Positions 39,294 through 47,918 of a stretch of DNA of 64,000 bases are shown one piece after another (position 1 is the first letter of the stretch; each line of letters starts with the position of its first letter). Both the position numbers and the translations under genes were made by a program. This DNA comes from Deltaproteobacteria bacterium (GTDB lineage Bacteria > Desulfobacterota > Desulfobacteria > Desulfobacterales > SURF-15): NCBI GenBank assembly GCA_019309565.1, contig JAFDFZ010000006.1:1-64000 (forward strand), read 5' to 3'. Below the pieces are notes generated by a model. It did not search any database, was not told the DNA's origin, and saw only the letters and a program-made list of their open reading frames with translations.

Positions 39294-40235
39294 ATGGCCA
39301 CCCCTTATATGGAAGTTGCGGAGATTGAAAAAAAGCCCTTTTTTGCGCGTATCAGAGAATATATCGACAATCGTTTCGAAATTGTATCGGTTATTCCCAC
39401 TCTGATCATTGTTGCGCTTGTAGTTCTGGTCCCCACCATTCTAGTCATCCATCAGAGCTTTTATAAAAAAGATGTTATCTTAAGAATATTAAAATTTGTG
39501 GGGATTGCAAACTATATAAGAGCCTTTTCGGGGATGGATGAAAATTTCTACCGCTACCTTGGGCACACAATGATTTACGTGGTTTTTGCCACCGTCATTG
39601 GTCTTTCACTCTGTATTCTTATCTCAGTTCTTTTAAACAGCAGAATAAAATACCGGGCAGTTTTCGTAGCCTGTTTTCTGCTTCCCTGGATGGTTCCCCC
39701 TGTTACAGCAGCCATCATGTGGAAGTGGATGTTGAACGATTCCTATGGAGTGCTGAACTATCTGCTTGTTGTTACTGGAGTTCTTGACCATATGTTCTCT
39801 TTCTTCAGCAATGTGACAACCGCATGGATATGGCTAATCTGGGTGGACATCTGGTATAACTCTCCGTTTTTTATCATTATTCTTTTTGCCGGACTTCAGC
39901 GTATTCCCGATGACATCATCGATGCGGCAACCATCGATGGAGCCGGGAGATGGAAATTTTTTACCAATATTACCATTCCATATATCATGCCCGAGATTCA
40001 GATTTGCCTTATCCTTCGGACCATATTTGTTCTACGCAACTTTGACTTTATCTATGTATTTACAAGAGGAGGACCGGTGGACGCCACCGAGACCCTGGCA
40101 ACATATATCTACAAAGTTTCCATGCATTTTCTCAAACAGGGTTATGGGTCTGCCCTGTCTGTTATCATGTTGATGTTATGCGTACTTGTCACTGTTTCTT
40201 ATTTTAAAACTATTAAAGCCGAGGTTGAGGTCTAA
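39294..40235 (+). CDS. Sugar-type ABC permease, MalF/UgpA-like
   Basis: The 313-residue inner-membrane permease has six hydrophobic segments and the EAA loop in DDIIDAATIDGAGRWKFFTNI, which contacts the ATPase. It is paired with the next gene across 14 bp. No ATPase gene follows either permease, so the transporter probably shares an ATPase encoded elsewhere. Confidence 0.93.
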   Translation: MATPYMEVAEIEKKPFFARIREYIDNRFEIVSVIPTLIIVALVVLVPTILVIHQSFYKKDVILRILKFVGIANYIRAFSGMDENFYRYLGHTMIYVVFATVIGLSLCILISVLLNSRIKYRAVFVACFLLPWMVPPVTAAIMWKWMLNDSYGVLNYLLVVTGVLDHMFSFFSNVTTAWIWLIWVDIWYNSPFFIIILFAGLQRIPDDIIDAATIDGAGRWKFFTNITIPYIMPEIQICLILRTIFVLRNFDFIYVFTRGGPVDATETLATYIYKVSMHFLKQGYGSALSVIMLMLCVLVTVSYFKTIKAEVEV

Positions 40236-40249
40236 ATTAAGGAGAGAAT

Positions 40250-41113
40250 ATGAGCCAGCAGAACGCCAGATTGTCGACATCCAGACGCAGGCAGCAAATA
40301 AAAAAGGGAAGGGTGGTTCTTTACACATTTTTAACCATCTATCTGATTATTTCTCTTTTCCCTGTGCTCTGGATGGGGATCACTTCTTTTAAAGAGCACA
40401 AGGAGATATATACGATTCCGCCCACCTGGATTCCTGAGAAGCCAACCTTAAGGAACTACATCGAATCGCTTCGGGATCGGCCTTTCGGCCGATATGTCGT
40501 AAACAGCCTGTATGTGGCGCTTTCGGTTGTTGGCCTGTCAGTTGCCTGCGGGGTTCTTGGAGGCTATGGCCTTGCACGCTTTAGCTTCAGGGGGAGCAAG
40601 GTGGTTTTCGGTGCGATTCTTTCAAGCCGGCTGATACCGCCCATCGCTCTGGTGGTACCATTTAACTTGATTATGATTACCTTTGATTTAATCGATCGAT
40701 TGGAATCGCTGATCGTTACATATACATTTTTCATTCTTCCATTTATCGTCTGGATCATGAAGGGGTTTTTCGAGAGTATTCCACAGGATCTCTACGATTC
40801 GGCAAAGGTGGATGGGGCTTCGAAATTTAAGACTTTCCTTTTCATACTGTTGCCTATTACCAGGCCGGGGATTTTTGCAGGAGCCATTCTGGCTTTCCTC
40901 TTTTCATGGAACGAGTTTCTTTTTGCACTCACACTGACCCGAAAAAATGCTATGACCGTCCCCATAGGTATAGTTCGCTATTTTGACGAATATATCGATT
41001 GGGGATTGATTGCCGGAAGCACGGTTATTGCCATTATTCCGGCCATTATTTTTATCGTGTTCTTTCAACGCTACATTGTAAGCGGAATTACCGCTGGGGC
41101 TGTAAAGTACTGA
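40250..41113 (+). CDS. Sugar-type ABC permease, MalG/UgpE-like
   Basis: The 287-residue second permease shows the EAA-type loop QDLYDSAKVDGASKFKTFLFI and the conserved LFSWNEFLFALTLT, both typical of MalG-family proteins. AAGGAGAG stands upstream of the ATG. It converges on the pdxA2-like gene with a gap of about 20 bp. Confidence 0.93.
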   Translation: MSQQNARLSTSRRRQQIKKGRVVLYTFLTIYLIISLFPVLWMGITSFKEHKEIYTIPPTWIPEKPTLRNYIESLRDRPFGRYVVNSLYVALSVVGLSVACGVLGGYGLARFSFRGSKVVFGAILSSRLIPPIALVVPFNLIMITFDLIDRLESLIVTYTFFILPFIVWIMKGFFESIPQDLYDSAKVDGASKFKTFLFILLPITRPGIFAGAILAFLFSWNEFLFALTLTRKNAMTVPIGIVRYFDEYIDWGLIAGSTVIAIIPAIIFIVFFQRYIVSGITAGAVKY

Positions 41114-41136
41114 AGCGATCGGTTAATAATTCCCCA

Positions 41137-42147
41137 CTACTGACGGTTTACCTTTTTTACGGCCAACTGTGCGGCAAGTACAATCGCCTTGTACAGGTTA
41201 GTATGATCGGCGATATTCTTCCCTGCAATGTCAAAAGCAGTGCCATGACCGGTTGAGGTTCGAATAATCGGTATCCCGGCAAGCAGGGTCACCGCATGAC
41301 CGAATCCCAGCAGCTTGACTGCCATCAGGCCCTGGTCATGATAAAGCGCCAGGACAAGATCAAATTCCCCCTGATTTGCACGGTGAAACACCGTGTCTGC
41401 CGGAAGAGGCCCCACAACATTGATACCGTTGGATCGGCATTCTTCAATCGCAGGGACAATTTCGTCAATTTCCTCTCGGCCGAACAGACCCCCCTCCCCG
41501 GCATGTGGATTTAGCCCGGAGACGGCAATCACCGGATCTGGCACACCGATGAAGGTTAGTAATTCCCAGGCCAATTCCAGCATCGTCTTTACTCGATCCT
41601 TCTTAACCCGGGCTATGGCCTCTGCTAATGCCATGTGCGTGGTGAGAAGCATAATACGCAAATCACCCAAAATCAGCGCCATACCGTGGCGCCGAGCGTT
41701 GCACAGCTCGGCAAGAATTTGTGTTTGTCCTTCATAATTATAACCGGCTTCACGCATGGATTCTTTGTTCAACGGAGCCGAAACCATGGCATCCAGCCGG
41801 CCATCCAGGCACATTCTACCGGCTTCTTTGGTGTAATGAACCGCCGCATCCCCGTTTTTCGGATTCACTGCACCCATTTCATAAGTGGCTGGATCCACAT
41901 TGTGATAATCGATTACATGGATCAATCCCGGTGTTGCCTCCGGCAATTCCTGAGTGTTTATGGATCGAACATCGAGCCGGGTATTGGTTAATTTCACGGC
42001 AGCCTCAATCACGCGCGTATCTCCCAGCACCACCGGATTGCATAGTCTGTACAATTCCGGATTGGCCAAACTTTTAACCGCAATTTCAGGACCAATACCC
42101 GCTGCATCTCCCATGGTAATTCCCACTCGGGGAAGTCTGTTTGCCAT
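41137..42147 (-). CDS. PdxA2-like 4-phospho-threonate/erythronate dehydrogenase
   Basis: The 336-residue PdxA-family metal-dependent dehydrogenase has the NAD-binding start PRVGITMGDAAGIGPEI, the metal ligands around LNPHAGEGGLFGREE and YHDQGLMAVKLLG, and the C-terminal TSTGHGTAFDIAGK. PdxA proper makes pyridoxine. Beside a four-carbon acid sugar kinase, however, the PdxA2 role is more likely: oxidising 4-phospho-D-threonate or 4-phospho-erythronate to dihydroxyacetone phosphate. It follows the kinase by 39 bp on the same strand. Confidence 0.85.
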   Translation of the reverse strand: MANRLPRVGITMGDAAGIGPEIAVKSLANPELYRLCNPVVLGDTRVIEAAVKLTNTRLDVRSINTQELPEATPGLIHVIDYHNVDPATYEMGAVNPKNGDAAVHYTKEAGRMCLDGRLDAMVSAPLNKESMREAGYNYEGQTQILAELCNARRHGMALILGDLRIMLLTTHMALAEAIARVKKDRVKTMLELAWELLTFIGVPDPVIAVSGLNPHAGEGGLFGREEIDEIVPAIEECRSNGINVVGPLPADTVFHRANQGEFDLVLALYHDQGLMAVKLLGFGHAVTLLAGIPIIRTSTGHGTAFDIAGKNIADHTNLYKAIVLAAQLAVKKVNRQ

Positions 42148-42186
42148 TATATGATTCCTCCTGCTGTTGATTGCACGAACACGCTT

Positions 42187-43449
42187 TCAAATAAGAGCCT
42201 TTATTCTATCTGCAACCTTCACCAGAGCATCCGGCTCTCCCAGAGACCCTCCTTTGTTGCATACGGCCATGCCGCTTAAGCTCGGCACCTGAGCCAGAAT
42301 CGTGCCTGAAGCAATACGTTCTCGCAACTCGATGCTCGCTATACCAATGCGCCGACATACCTTGTAGGCCGTCGTTCCCCCGGTTAGAATCAACCCGGAG
42401 AGCGAGGTGTGCTCAAATATTTTTTCAACAGTGATGGCCAGGGCATTTTCCACAAAATTTGGATCAAGTTTGACATCTGCCGGCGATGCTAAAAGACCAA
42501 TTCCAAAATTTTCAAATTGGTTAAACAAGTTGACTAAAGCTCTGTCAACAATCCCTTTAATGTTTCCGGAACTGTTTTCCGTATAAGCTTCGATCCATAC
42601 GGGATCAATGCCACTGGCTTCGGAAAGTACACTCATCTGCTCCTGGCTTCTTGGATGCAATGTGCCACAAACTACCATGATAGGCTCTTTAGGGATTCTG
42701 GACCAGTTTTTCTTTTCAGATCGCTTCGAGCAGTGCCTGGCCACGGCCTGTCCCAGAGCCTGACCACCCACAAACATCAATGGACCGGCCTGTTTTAAGA
42801 AAATATCCACTGTACGGTTAAGATCTTCCTGAAATTCCCCGTCCACAACTATAACTTCAACCCCTGAATCGAGCAATCCCTTAAGAGTCCCATTATTTTC
42901 CTCACCTCTCAATGTCTCTAAGGTTAGTAAACCAACAGGCCTGCTGTTGCCTTTTGCTGCAACTTTTAAAACGTTTGATTCTGTTACGGGGTGTCTGGGG
43001 TCTTTGCTGTAAAACGACTCTGAGATAGGCTTTCCATCAAGATATTGCACGCCGTTTCGCGTGACCCTGCCAAAGTCAGGAATTGCAGGGGCAATACAAC
43101 ATATTTTGATATGTAGTTCATCCATCACCGCTGCAATTTCATATCCGAAATTGCCACGAAAGGCACTATCGGTTTTTTTAAACAGGATTCTTTTATCTTC
43201 AGTGAAAGCGGCTCTTGAGGCTCTTTTCACTTTTTCGTACGCCTCTGTTGCAGTCAGGTCACGGCTTTCCGTATTCCAGACATTCAATGCTTCCTGTGAT
43301 GCCGGTTTTTTTCCAGGCGCATCCGAATCGACGATAACCGTAACCTGTCCGAGAATATCCAAAAACTCAATCCCTGTATCGCATGCACCGGCAAGGTCAT
43401 CTGCAAGCATACAAATGTCACTATCCGAAATTTCCATATCTATATACAT
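42187..43449 (-). CDS. Four-carbon acid sugar kinase (DUF1537/OtnK-DtnK family)
   Basis: The 420-residue kinase has the N-terminal substrate domain signature CMLADDLAGACDTGIEF and the C-terminal nucleotide-binding domain (GTLHPRSQEQM, LILTGGTTAY). Family members phosphorylate threonate, erythronate or 3-oxo-tetronates at C4. With the adjacent PdxA2-like enzyme it forms the known two-step kinase/dehydrogenase module. An alternative start lies four codons in (MEISDSD). Flanking sugar-type and peptide-type importers may feed it. Confidence 0.88.
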   Translation of the reverse strand: MYIDMEISDSDICMLADDLAGACDTGIEFLDILGQVTVIVDSDAPGKKPASQEALNVWNTESRDLTATEAYEKVKRASRAAFTEDKRILFKKTDSAFRGNFGYEIAAVMDELHIKICCIAPAIPDFGRVTRNGVQYLDGKPISESFYSKDPRHPVTESNVLKVAAKGNSRPVGLLTLETLRGEENNGTLKGLLDSGVEVIVVDGEFQEDLNRTVDIFLKQAGPLMFVGGQALGQAVARHCSKRSEKKNWSRIPKEPIMVVCGTLHPRSQEQMSVLSEASGIDPVWIEAYTENSSGNIKGIVDRALVNLFNQFENFGIGLLASPADVKLDPNFVENALAITVEKIFEHTSLSGLILTGGTTAYKVCRRIGIASIELRERIASGTILAQVPSLSGMAVCNKGGSLGEPDALVKVADRIKALI

Positions 43450-43518
43450 ATCTATATAAGTATAGGCGGCGGTTATTAGCTTATAGCCTTGCCAGGCGCA
43501 TGCTGTTTTGGTTTTGAC

Positions 43519-44370
43519 TTACCCTTGCAGTCTGGGATCCAGTGCATCCCGCAATCCGTCTCCCACCATGTTAAAAGACATGACTGCCAGCATTATCGCT
43601 ATGCCAGGGAAGACCGCCAGCCAGGGAGATATGATGATATTGTTTACACCGGATTTTAACATGAGCCCCCAGCTTGAATTTGGTGGTTGCGTACCCAGGC
43701 CCAGAAAACTGAGGCTTGCTTCGATTCTAATGGCCGTGGCCACCCAAAGTGTTGCCATCACCGCTATGGGGCCGATTATGTTCGGCAAGATATGTTGAAG
43801 CATGATTCGAAACCCACCACTGCCGCTTGCTCGGGCTGCTTCCACATAACCGATTTCTCTTAGCGACAGAGTGGGCCCGTGAGCCAGTCGGATAAATCTT
43901 GGAGTCAGGGCAACAGATATGGCGATTATCACCTTTGAGGTGCCGGAACCCAGTGCAACTATGACGATAAGCCCCATTAATAATGAGGGCAAAGACAGGA
44001 ATGCGTCTGTCATCCGCATAATCATGTTTTCCATGAACCCTCCGTTATACCCGGCGATAATACCAAGACACGTGCCTAATATTCCGCTGAAAACAACAGA
44101 TAAGATTCCCACCGTCAGAGAGGTTCGAGAGCCCCATATTACGCGAGATAAGATATCCCTTCCGAATTCATCTGTTCCAAAAAGATGGGGCATCTGCGGA
44201 GAGGCAAAGCGATTCAAAATACTCTGCTCCCGGGGATCATAGGGGGAAAGCCAGGGGGCAAATACGGCTACAAGGCTGACCGCTATAATGAGTATCGATC
44301 CGGCTATGGCCACTTTGCTTTCTTTAAATACTGAAAATGCGGTGCGTCTTCTTTCCATAATACTGGTCAA
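43519..44370 (-). CDS. Peptide-type ABC permease DppC/OppC-like
   Basis: The 283-residue permease has an N-terminal extension with one hydrophobic helix and then HLFGTDEFGRDILSRVIWGSRTSL, a strong DppC signature. The EAA-like loop GYVEAARASGSGGFRIMLQHILPN follows. It is the last gene of the SBP-DppB-DppC set and is separated from dppB by a 237 bp structured interval. No ATPase genes follow, so energising subunits must be elsewhere. Confidence 0.92.
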   Translation of the reverse strand: MTSIMERRRTAFSVFKESKVAIAGSILIIAVSLVAVFAPWLSPYDPREQSILNRFASPQMPHLFGTDEFGRDILSRVIWGSRTSLTVGILSVVFSGILGTCLGIIAGYNGGFMENMIMRMTDAFLSLPSLLMGLIVIVALGSGTSKVIIAISVALTPRFIRLAHGPTLSLREIGYVEAARASGSGGFRIMLQHILPNIIGPIAVMATLWVATAIRIEASLSFLGLGTQPPNSSWGLMLKSGVNNIIISPWLAVFPGIAIMLAVMSFNMVGDGLRDALDPRLQG

Positions 44371-44496
44371 TCATATCTGGAATTTGCTTCAAATTTGAAC
44401 CACGTTTCTTCTTATTGTATCAAGGCCTCAGCTTATACGAGCGTTCGGGGGTTCAGTGTATGGAAAACCTTGCCCTTTTTGGGTCGGGGCTGTTTA

Positions 44497-44606
44497 CCCC
44501 GTTAGAGAAAGCCACCGACTCTTGGCGGTGGTATAGGTAATTCCTTATAGATGGTGGTTTAATGCTACCATCTATAGTCGTTAGAGAACATCGTTCTCTA
44601 ACGGGG
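44497..44606 (-). repeat. Compact array of competing inverted repeats between dppB-like and dppC-like genes
   Basis: Directly after the dppB stop on the minus strand lie mutually exclusive pairings. A 13-bp arm CCCCGTTAGAGAA (44497-44509) matches TTCTCTAACGGGG (44594-44606). An 11-bp hairpin CGTTAGAGAAC/GTTCTCTAACG (44579-44589 with 44593-44603) uses the same right arm. Two further hairpins are TATAGATGGT/ACCATCTATA (44546-44555, 44567-44576) and CCACCG/CGGTGG (44512-44517, 44526-44531). No coding potential was seen. Confidence 0.75.
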
Positions 44607-44607
44607 T

Positions 44608-45549
44608 TTACTCGTATCGTATTCTTGGATCGGTAATGCCATATGATAAATCTGTGAGAAGGTTTACCACCGCTATGAACGCTGCAAATACCACCAACGT
44701 TCCCTGGATGGTGGGATAGTCTCGGTTGTACACAGCGCCAACCAGCAATTTTCCGATGCCGGGCCTGTTGAATACGATTTCCGTCAACACTGCCGTCCCC
44801 ATCGTGACCCCGATATAAACACCGATAACAGCGATGACCGGGATCAGCGCGTTTCTGAGTGCGTGTTTGTAGATCACTTTCATCTCGCGCAGCCCCTTGC
44901 TGCGTGCGGTCTGGATATAGTCTTCATTTAAGGTCTCAAGCAGGGCCGATCTTGTCATCCGCATGACCATGGATGCATTGACAAGCCCTAAGCTGAGTGC
45001 AGGTAGTATCAAATGATATAATCTGCTTCCAAGATTACCTGTTTCACCTACACCGATCATGGGAAACAAGTCCAGCTTCAAGGAAAACAGAAGCAAAAGC
45101 AATATCCCCAGATAAAACGAAGGAGTTGAAAACCCCATAAGCGCCAGCGTTCGTCCCACATAATCAATTAACCGGTTGCGCTTTAAAGCCGAAAGGATAC
45201 CTATTGGAATACCAATACAGATGCTGATAAGAATTGCACTTAAAGAAAGCTCGATGGAATATGGAAGCATCCGCAGGATTAGCTGTGATACAGGTTTGTT
45301 ATTGCTCAAAGAGGTGCCGAGATCTCCTTTGATCAAATTCTCCAGAAACGATATGTACTGTAATATCAGGGGACGATCTAAGCCCAACTGCTCTCTTAGC
45401 TTTGCAAGCGCTTCGGCTGTTGCATGTTCTCCAAGTATGGCGATGGCGGGGTCCCCCGGCAGTAAATGCATGGCAAAAAAGACGATGGTGACAATGAACC
45501 ACAGTGTTGGAATCATCCAAAGAAATCTTCTTATGATATACTTAAGCAA
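44608..45549 (-). CDS. Peptide-type ABC permease DppB/OppB-like
   Basis: The 313-residue permease starts MLKYIIRRFLWMIPTLWFIV and carries VFFAMHLLPGDPAI, the GIPIGILSALKR loop and the EAA-like DYIQTARSKGLREMKVIYKHALRNALIPV. All are normal for DppB/OppB/NikB. It follows the binding-protein gene across a 328 bp gap that contains a palindromic repeat and a perfect 14-bp hairpin. Confidence 0.93.
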   Translation of the reverse strand: MLKYIIRRFLWMIPTLWFIVTIVFFAMHLLPGDPAIAILGEHATAEALAKLREQLGLDRPLILQYISFLENLIKGDLGTSLSNNKPVSQLILRMLPYSIELSLSAILISICIGIPIGILSALKRNRLIDYVGRTLALMGFSTPSFYLGILLLLLFSLKLDLFPMIGVGETGNLGSRLYHLILPALSLGLVNASMVMRMTRSALLETLNEDYIQTARSKGLREMKVIYKHALRNALIPVIAVIGVYIGVTMGTAVLTEIVFNRPGIGKLLVGAVYNRDYPTIQGTLVVFAAFIAVVNLLTDLSYGITDPRIRYE

Positions 45550-45619
45550 CTGAACGCTCCCGATAATCCTATTAGTTGAGAAATCAGGCGATTAAAATGG
45601 GTGCAGGTTTAGCATGCAT

Positions 45620-45735
45620 GGCTTATAACTCAAGTTTCGCACCCTTAAATGCGTTGTAAAGCCTTATAATGATGGCGACTTAAGACCTATTTACAACTTT
45701 ACGGTAAAATAGGGTGCGAAACCTGAGTTATAACC
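45620..45735. repeat. Family D palindromic element
   Basis: GGCTTATAACTCAAGTTTCGCACCCT (45620-45645) and AGGGTGCGAAACCTGAGTTATAACC (45711-45735) are inverted copies with one mismatch and one indel. Inside the right half is CCTATTTAC...GGTAAAATAGG. The right arm recurs at 108-153 and part of it at 52721-52740. It resembles a MITE or other non-coding mobile palindrome; no target-site duplication was established. Confidence 0.75.
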
Positions 45736-45810
45736 GAAACAACAAGCTCATTTCCCTCTCTTCTCAGCAGAGCAGCATGGAATGGGAAATTTTGTAAATG
45801 CATTTTGCCA

Positions 45811-45844
45811 TTACGGGAAGAGAATACCGCTTCTCTTCCCGTAA
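45811..45844 (-). promoter_or_regulatory. Perfect 14-bp stem-loop after the peptide-type binding-protein gene
   Basis: TTACGGGAAGAGAA and TTCTCTTCCCGTAA flank a 6-nt loop about 35 bp downstream of the binding-protein stop on the minus strand. There is no T-run on either side, so mRNA stabilisation or attenuation is more likely than simple termination. Confidence 0.7.
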
Positions 45845-45877
45845 TGAAAGTTAAACAAATAGTTTAGATAATAGTTG

Positions 45878-47506
45878 TTAATGTTTTAAGATCCTTGTTT
45901 TCTCCGTAAGATGGTATCCATAGATCATACAATTCTCAGGTTCATATCCAAGATCAATATAGGGTTGTCTTGCAAAAACGTAGTGTTGATTTCTTACGGG
46001 AATTGCCGGCAGATCTCTTAGCAATCGCAGTTGGGCTTCTGCATATAACTTTTTTTGAACCTCCCGATCCATTTCATAACGGGCTTTATCCACGTATGCG
46101 TCTATGGAATTGTCGGAAATGTCGCCATCTCCATCCGCATCCACTTCTCCGTAATGGGAAAAATTGGTAATGGCTGTCTTTTTGCCAACAATGGAGGCGG
46201 AATGGAAGAACTGGGTCAGATAGACACCGGCGATGGGGGTTCGAGTAGCATTGTACCATATCAAAGGATTGGCATCTTTGCGGATCTTGGAATGGTAGGT
46301 GGGATGATCTATGGTTTCAAGTTCGATGATGACTCCAACCTTTCGCCATTGCTCCTGCAACACAGTCATGGGAGTCATATAGCTGCCTTTTTCGCTTACC
46401 AGCATCTTGGTTTTAAACCCGTTGGGGAAACCAGCTTCAGCAAGCAACTGCCGTGCTTTATTGAGATCGTACTCGTATCGCAGCTCTACCGGAATGTCGC
46501 TTTTTTTCAGCGCCCCAAATGCACCCGGAGGCACATGGCTATAGAGGGGTTTCGTTATGGAAAGGCCAAAGAACTTGGCGAATTCATCCCGGTTGGTGGC
46601 ATATGCAAGGGCTTTTCTTACCCTTAAGTCATCAAAAGGCTTGCGTGTCATGTTAAAATGGATCCAGCTGGCAACTCCCATTTGAAAGTCAACATCAACA
46701 ATCAAACCCGCCTTTCTTGCCATAGCAACCCACTTCTCATCCAGCTTGCCCGGTGCCATATGGATCTCGCCCTTTTGCAAGGCCATGGTCCTGCTGGCAA
46801 TATCCGGCATAAACGGGACGATGATCTTTTCCAAAACCGGTTTTCCACGCCAATAATCCTCATTTCGCAACAGAATGTATCTGTCTTTGGGACGATATTC
46901 CCCAACCTGAAAGGGCCCCGTTCCAACGGGTTCTGATTTGAATTGTTTGCCAAGTTTTTCCCGGGCCTTCTTGCTAACGATGAATCCGCCATGGAAGTTG
47001 GTCAACTTTGAAAGAAAGAAAGGATCTATTTTGTTCAGGTGAAATCTCACCGTATACGGGTCAACAACCAGGATATCTTTGATGTTTTTATAATCCTTTG
47101 CCCACGGGGCGCCTTCTGTTTTAAGTCTTTCGAAAGTGAATTTTACATCTTCTGCAGTAAGCTCTCCGTATCCTTTATGGAACTTGATCCCTTTCCTCAA
47201 ATAAAAGGTCCATGTTTTTCCGTCACCAGAAACATCCCACTTCTCGGCCAGATCAGGCTCGATGGCCTCCATATCTCCTTCATTTCCTGGGGGGTATCGC
47301 ACCAGTCCATTAAACATGGAATAGACCATAAACAGCTCAACGGACGATGTGGCAAAGGCCGGATCCATGGATCGGATATCTCGCCCTGCACTCGCATAAT
47401 AGAGCACTTGATTTTCTACCGGCTCTGCTGCGGCCAGAGCCCAATTGCTTGCAGTAGTTGCTGCCAGCAAGATCGCAAAAACACAGACTGAGAATTTCTT
47501 TATCAT
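45878..47506 (-). CDS. Peptide/nickel-type ABC transporter substrate-binding protein (family 5)
   Basis: The 542-residue periplasmic protein has a signal peptide (MIKKFSVCVFAILLAATTAS) and the family 5 signature region WTFYLRKGIKFHKGYGELTAEDVKFTFERL. RKALAYATNRDEFAKFF follows later. It is the receptor for the DppB/C permeases downstream. Members bind peptides, nickel complexes, sugars or opines, and the ligand cannot be deduced here. GGAGGC precedes the ATG. Confidence 0.92.
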   Translation of the reverse strand: MIKKFSVCVFAILLAATTASNWALAAAEPVENQVLYYASAGRDIRSMDPAFATSSVELFMVYSMFNGLVRYPPGNEGDMEAIEPDLAEKWDVSGDGKTWTFYLRKGIKFHKGYGELTAEDVKFTFERLKTEGAPWAKDYKNIKDILVVDPYTVRFHLNKIDPFFLSKLTNFHGGFIVSKKAREKLGKQFKSEPVGTGPFQVGEYRPKDRYILLRNEDYWRGKPVLEKIIVPFMPDIASRTMALQKGEIHMAPGKLDEKWVAMARKAGLIVDVDFQMGVASWIHFNMTRKPFDDLRVRKALAYATNRDEFAKFFGLSITKPLYSHVPPGAFGALKKSDIPVELRYEYDLNKARQLLAEAGFPNGFKTKMLVSEKGSYMTPMTVLQEQWRKVGVIIELETIDHPTYHSKIRKDANPLIWYNATRTPIAGVYLTQFFHSASIVGKKTAITNFSHYGEVDADGDGDISDNSIDAYVDKARYEMDREVQKKLYAEAQLRLLRDLPAIPVRNQHYVFARQPYIDLGYEPENCMIYGYHLTEKTRILKH

Positions 47507-47689
47507 TTTGCCTCCTTTCCTTTTTGGTGATTAAACCCTTAAAAATGTTTCTCAGGCCACAACCCTAACCCTTTATCACCTCCTTGTTAATCTTTGTTTT
47601 AAATAGATTGGTCTATATTTTAGATTTTCATATATCCGGGTTTTTGTCAATGCATTAAGCGGCTTCCGGCAATTGTTGGTGAACTTTGT

Positions 47690-47803
47690 TGAGTTGGTTT
47701 CCAAACAGCAATCGAGAAGGCCCAAGCAGCATTTGATGCAGCCAGGGAGGCTGCCGAGAAAGCTGCGGCACAATCAAAGAAGGTCATCAGGGTTGTACAG
47801 TAA
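47690..47803 (+). pseudogene. Possible 3' fragment of an alanine-rich helical protein
   Basis: Within the 412 bp gap 47507-47918, one plus frame reads about 35 codons of strongly protein-like sequence: IEKAQAAFDAAREAAEKAAA, then QSKKVIRVVQ and a stop at 47801-47803. It has no start codon, and an in-frame TGA precedes it. The Ala/Glu/Lys heptad-like composition looks like the end of a coiled-coil gene, so this may be a decayed remnant. The rest of the gap shows only a promoter-like sequence for the HIT gene. Confidence 0.35.
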
Positions 47804-47824
47804 GCAGTGGTTTTAAACGATAGG

Positions 47825-47854
47825 TTGACAAATCAAAAGGAAGCCGGTTAGGAT
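47825..47854 (+). promoter_or_regulatory. Candidate promoter for the HIT gene
   Basis: TTGACA at 47825-47830 and TAGGAT at 47849-47854 are separated by 18 bp, about 65 bp before the ATG. Confidence 0.4.
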
Positions 47855-47918
47855 GAAAAAAACTTTTCGGCAGCCTGCTTTTTGGAGGTCGAGATTATTA
47901 AAAACAGGGCTTTAACTG

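Noticed and set aside
44497-44606. Integron attC-like site
   Set aside because: The GTTAGAG/CTCTAAC motifs hint at attC cores, but the bases do not fit RYYYAAC...GTTRRRY, and no integrase or cassette array is present.
47576-47773. 65-codon minus-strand ORF in the gap before the HIT gene
   Set aside because: It overlaps the more protein-like plus-frame fragment at 47690-47803, has no ribosome site and has a biased, Cys-rich start.
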